Source: DASXRA01 sp036506155 (lineage in GTDB: Bacteria > Actinomycetota > Actinomycetes > Mycobacteriales > Jatrophihabitantaceae). Taken from it: a stretch of 16,311 nucleotides of DNA. The notes below the pieces were generated by a model, which did not search any database, was not told the origin of the DNA, and saw only the letters and a list, made by a program, of their open reading frames with translations. The stretch lies in assembly GCA_036506155.1 (NCBI GenBank), contig DASXSF010000133.1, positions 1-16,311 of the forward strand, written 5' to 3'. Positions 14,109 through 16,311 of the stretch are shown here, one piece after another. The translations under genes were made by a program, and so were the position numbers. Position 1 is the stretch's first letter. Every line of letters starts with the position of its first letter.

Positions 14109-15152
14109 TCATGCTTCGGCCCGGCGGGCTTGACGTGTCCGCAGCGGTTCGCCGAGCGAGTGCAGGTACCGCAGCACGATCGCGTATGAGGTGAACAGCC
14201 CGGTCTCGGTGTAGCTGATGCGCCGGTTCGCGCAGTAATCGCGCACCAGCCGCCGGGCCCGGCGAAGGTGCGGACGCGGCATGCTCGGGAACAGGTGGTG
14301 TTCGATCTGGTAGTTCAGCCCGCCGAGCAGTTGATCGACGATCCAGCCGCCGCGGATGTTTCGAGAGGTGATGACCTGCCGGCGCAGGTAGTCCAGCTTG
14401 TCGTGCGCGCCGATGATCGGCATGCCCTTGTGGTTCGGGGCGAACGAACAGCCGATGTACAGACCGAACACCGCCTGGTGCACGGCCACGAACGCCAGCG
14501 CCTTGACCGGGGACAGGACCAGCAGCACACCACCCAGATAGGCGAGGAGGTGTACCGCGAGCAGGAGAACTTCGGTGCGCCGCAGCTTGGCGCCCGGCGA
14601 GCGGGTCAACCATCGAGCGCTGGCGGCTTGCAGGTGCAGACCCTCGAGGGTGAGCAGCGGGAAGAAGAGCACGGCCTGGTTGGCGGTGAGCAGGCGGGCG
14701 AGCCGGCCTGTGCGAGTGGCGGCATGGTTGGCCGTGAAGGCGAGGACGGCTTCCCCGATGTCCGGATCGTGATCTTCCTTGTTGGGGTTGGCGTGATGCC
14801 GGTTGTGTTTGTCGGCCCACCAGCCGACGCTCAGTCCGGTCAACAGGTTGCCGGCAATCAGCCCCGCGGCAGTATTGCCCGCCCTGGACGCGGCGATCTG
14901 CTGGTGCCCGCCGTCGTGGCCGAGGAACGCCACCTGGGTCGAGACCAACCCAAGCGCCACCGCGGGGACAAGCGCCCACCACGAGTTGCCGACGAACAGC
15001 AGCGCGAACCAGCATGCCGCGAAGCATGCGAGTGTCGTCGCGATGCGCAACGCATAGTGCCCCGGCGTGCGATCAAGCAACCGCGCGGCGCGGATCTGTC
15101 GGCTCAAGCCGGCGTACTCGCTGCCGCGCTCGCTGGCCACGGTTGCTGTCAC
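14109..15152 (-). CDS. Membrane fatty acid desaturase (acyl-lipid/acyl-CoA, front-end-like)
   Basis: This 347-aa di-iron integral membrane enzyme would introduce a double bond into acyl chains with electrons from an external donor. The three histidine boxes are complete: HDGGH (79-83), HNRHH (116-120) and QIEHH (282-286), plus FAPNHKG with His241. Hydrophobic pairs flank them (residues about 38-75, 155-175 and 195-235). QIEHH instead of HxxHH in the third box, and WWADKHNRHHANPN, are typical of delta-6/linoleoyl-CoA-type (front-end) desaturases, but no cytochrome b5 domain is fused. It starts with GTG at 15152, eight bases after GGGAG. A small ORF precedes it by 29 bases and a zinc-type protein follows by ten. 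Substrate and regiospecificity cannot be read from sequence. Confidence 0.92.
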   Translation of the reverse strand: MTATVASERGSEYAGLSRQIRAARLLDRTPGHYALRIATTLACFAACWFALLFVGNSWWALVPAVALGLVSTQVAFLGHDGGHQQIAASRAGNTAAGLIAGNLLTGLSVGWWADKHNRHHANPNKEDHDPDIGEAVLAFTANHAATRTGRLARLLTANQAVLFFPLLTLEGLHLQAASARWLTRSPGAKLRRTEVLLLAVHLLAYLGGVLLVLSPVKALAFVAVHQAVFGLYIGCSFAPNHKGMPIIGAHDKLDYLRRQVITSRNIRGGWIVDQLLGGLNYQIEHHLFPSMPRPHLRRARRLVRDYCANRRISYTETGLFTSYAIVLRYLHSLGEPLRTRQARRAEA

Positions 15153-15166
15153 GGGACATACTCCCG

Positions 15167-15180
15167 AGGTCGCCCGACCT
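15167..15180. promoter_or_regulatory. Inverted repeat in the desaturase leader
   Basis: AGGTCGCCCGACCT has perfect 6-bp arms and a 2-bp centre. It lies just after the stop of the 58-codon ORF and 15 bases before the desaturase GTG, next to its ribosome site. It may be an operator or a small mRNA element; the evidence is symmetry and position only. Confidence 0.3.
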
Positions 15181-15181
15181 G

Positions 15182-15358
15182 CTAGGGATGCGCGCCGGAT
15201 ACCTCAAGGATGACACGGTCGGCCGCGCCGCCGTGTCGCATGTCGCGATACCCGCGCCATTCCCAACCTGCGGCCTCGGCCGGTGGGATCTGCGGCGCGA
15301 ACTCGAACCGGCCGAACGCGGCCGAGTGGCTGGACGCGAGGCAGCAGCAACAGCGCAC
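15182..15358 (-). CDS. Small ORF (58 codons) upstream of desaturase, unknown
   Basis: The minus-strand frame from GTG at 15358 to TAG at 15184-15182 encodes a 58-aa product beginning MRCCCCLASSHS. It continues FGRFEFAPQIPPAEAAGWEW, RGYRDMRHGG and ADRVILEVSGAHP. Third positions are mainly G/C and competing frames look like shadows. A GGCGGG run lies a few bases upstream of the GTG, a weak ribosome site. Four consecutive Cys codons near the start are unusual and could serve as a leader-peptide signal. It is codirectional with the desaturase and 29 bases before it. It may instead be the 3' end of a truncated gene. No family is recognised. Confidence 0.4.
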   Translation of the reverse strand: MRCCCCLASSHSAAFGRFEFAPQIPPAEAAGWEWRGYRDMRHGGAADRVILEVSGAHP

Positions 15359-15638
15359 ATCACCCGCCGATCTCGCTCTTGCTCAGATCGCCACTCCCGA
15401 CCAATCAGGTCCGGTTCTCTTCGTTGGGCACGCCGCGTTCAGCACGCCGCGAGGCCTGACATCGGGTGCGGGTACGCCGTTAGCGTGGGCCTGGCGGCGC
15501 GCCGATCATTTCATCGGCGGGGGCGGCGACGCGGTTCATGTCGGCCATCGAGCCGCGCAGACGGGCCCGCGTGCGCTTCAGCGCTGAACGCCCGGTCAGC
15601 AGGCCCCCGGACCAACTGCAAGATCACGTAGGTTCGGC
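15359..15638. other. Intergenic region without a convincing gene
   Basis: These 280 bases hold only short open pieces. One minus-strand frame ending in TAA at 15480 reads MADMNRVAAPADEMIGAPPG from an ATG at 15548, with good codon bias but only 22 codons; its open frame extends upstream without a start. CGCCGAT and ATCGGCG (15500-15506 and 15513-15519) form a perfect 7-bp hairpin stem. Nothing else recognisable was found. Confidence 0.4.
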
Positions 15639-16043
15639 CTAATGCAGCGAGTCGAGCAGCCGCAGCAGCGCGAGTCCATAGGCCTGCTCGGCGTCGGCAT
15701 GCTCGACCGTGTGCGTCGTGCCGCCCAACTCGATGCGCACTCGCCAGCCGCCGTCCATGCGGTCAAGGCCGTGGAACGCGCCAGCGAGCAGTTCGCGCAA
15801 CTGCGACTCACGGGGTAGCCACACGGCGTTGTCCTTGTCGATCGAGTCCAGCGCCCACTCGGTCGTTCCGTTAAAGCCGATCACCCGCCCGTGCGGCAAG
15901 TCGTGCACCTCGATGGTCATGTCGCTGAGCACGAACACGTCGGAGTCCATGTCACGGTCCGCGACCACGAAGCGATCTCCGGGCGCTGGGGACCACCGCA
16001 CGCCGGCGTCACGAAGCTGCTGGGCCAGGCCGAGCGAGATCAC
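15639..16043 (-). CDS. Conserved actinobacterial protein of unknown function
   Basis: From the GTG at 16043 the product is 134 aa and begins ISLGLAQQLRDAGVRWSPAP, then GDRFVV, SDMTIEVHDLP, GRVIGFNGTTEWALDSID, VWLPRESQLRELL, GWRVRIELGG and AYGLALLRLLDSL. I recognise this pattern as a widespread actinobacterial family, often labelled in databases as a pilus assembly CpaE-like protein, although it lacks the CpaE ATPase motifs. The function is unknown. A longer start at 16136 would add an Arg-rich 31-residue tail not typical of the family, so I chose the GTG. It has no clear operon partner here. The family recollection is from memory and the start is less certain than the gene. Confidence 0.75.
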   Translation of the reverse strand: MISLGLAQQLRDAGVRWSPAPGDRFVVADRDMDSDVFVLSDMTIEVHDLPHGRVIGFNGTTEWALDSIDKDNAVWLPRESQLRELLAGAFHGLDRMDGGWRVRIELGGTTHTVEHADAEQAYGLALLRLLDSLH

Positions 16044-16311
16044 CCCGCCAGTGTGCGCGAAACGCCCGAGCCGGGTACGGGAAGACGGTACCAACCGTCG
16101 AGCGCGAGCAGAATTCCGTATCTGCGCGCCATTCAAGACGACCGTCGCAATGCAGGATGCCCTCCATTCAGAGCCCTCTTTGTTGTCATTCCTTGGTGGC
16201 CTGCTCCTGCGCCGTGAGTGTGGCCGGTGCTCGCCGACGTCAAGGTCGGTCCTGCCCGGGCCCGCGTTGCGGGCTCGGGCGGGGCTCCACCTGGACTCTG
16301 GCTGCGCTCCG
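16044..16311. other. Right-edge region with hairpins, no gene seen
   Basis: No credible coding frame is present after the 15639-16043 gene start. The region holds two adjacent stem-loops, a small CCGAC/GTCGG pair at about 16234-16247 and the strong one at 16254-16280. The upstream promoter of the minus-strand gene should lie at the left part but no clear elements were found. Confidence 0.4.
16254..16280. repeat. Strong G/C-rich stem-loop
   Basis: GCCCGGGCCCGC (16254-16265) and GCGGGCTCGGGC (16269-16280) pair at 11 of 12 positions around a GTT loop. No T-run follows on either strand, so a classic intrinsic terminator is not supported. It could be a T-less actinobacterial terminator for a gene beyond the right edge, or a palindromic repeat unit. 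Confidence 0.45.

Noticed and set aside
14268..15185. 305-codon plus-strand frame over the desaturase
   Set aside because: It is an antisense shadow; the desaturase has all three histidine boxes.
1..16311. CRISPR arrays, tRNA or rRNA genes, tandem repeats
   Set aside because: No regularly spaced repeats, no tRNA-like T-loop sequence (GGTTCGAATCC type) and no rRNA core sequence were seen on reading both strands.

Overview
The window is high-GC DNA with strong G/C third-position bias, lipoprotein and LacI-family features, and an actinobacterial style of gene packing. It most likely comes from a soil actinomycete chromosome; no rRNA or tRNA gene was found to refine this.

Layout: (1) 1-939 is a scrambled edge. 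A headless VOC/glyoxalase-like fragment on the minus strand abuts, at about 149-151, a broken internal piece of a type I restriction HsdR subunit on the plus strand. (2) 1048-11863 is a nearly complete L-arabinose utilisation locus: a LacI regulator (+), araD (-), a translationally coupled four-gene operon of sugar-binding lipoprotein, single-domain ABC ATPase, permease and araA (+), then a minus-strand block of a secreted aldose 1-epimerase, a second LacI regulator and araB. AraA (isomerase), AraB (kinase) and AraD (epimerase) together convert L-arabinose to D-xylulose 5-phosphate. The binding protein, ATPase and permease would import the sugar, and the exported mutarotase would equilibrate sugar anomers outside the cell. 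Catalytic residues are intact throughout. (3) 11864-13681 is an accessory, partly decayed stretch with possible remnants, a run of overlapping small genes with Cys-pair motifs (one frameshifted, one cut off) and the C-terminal piece of an IS6-family transposase. (4) 13895-15358 is a minus-strand group of a 58-codon ORF, a three-histidine-box fatty acid desaturase and a small Cys/His zinc-binding protein. (5) 15639-16043 encodes a conserved actinobacterial protein of unknown function, followed by a short region with strong hairpins.

Regulation can be partly read from the DNA. Two lac-operator-like palindromes (TGTGANCGNTCACA) lie at 2241-2254 and over the -35 element of the epimerase promoter at 11939-11954. 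A different motif (GCATACGNTNGCAGT) lies upstream of lacI-2/araB and between araD and the transport operon. The first LacI protein has a recognition helix close to that of E. coli LacI, so I infer that it reads the lac-like sites and that the second reads the other motif. Several ORF starts were moved inward because the longest versions run through these operator-like sites.

No clearly new defence or biosynthetic system is proven here. The best candidates for something undescribed are the small Cys-pair gene run at 12680-13420, the desaturase/zinc-protein operon, and the two-regulator wiring of the arabinose locus.
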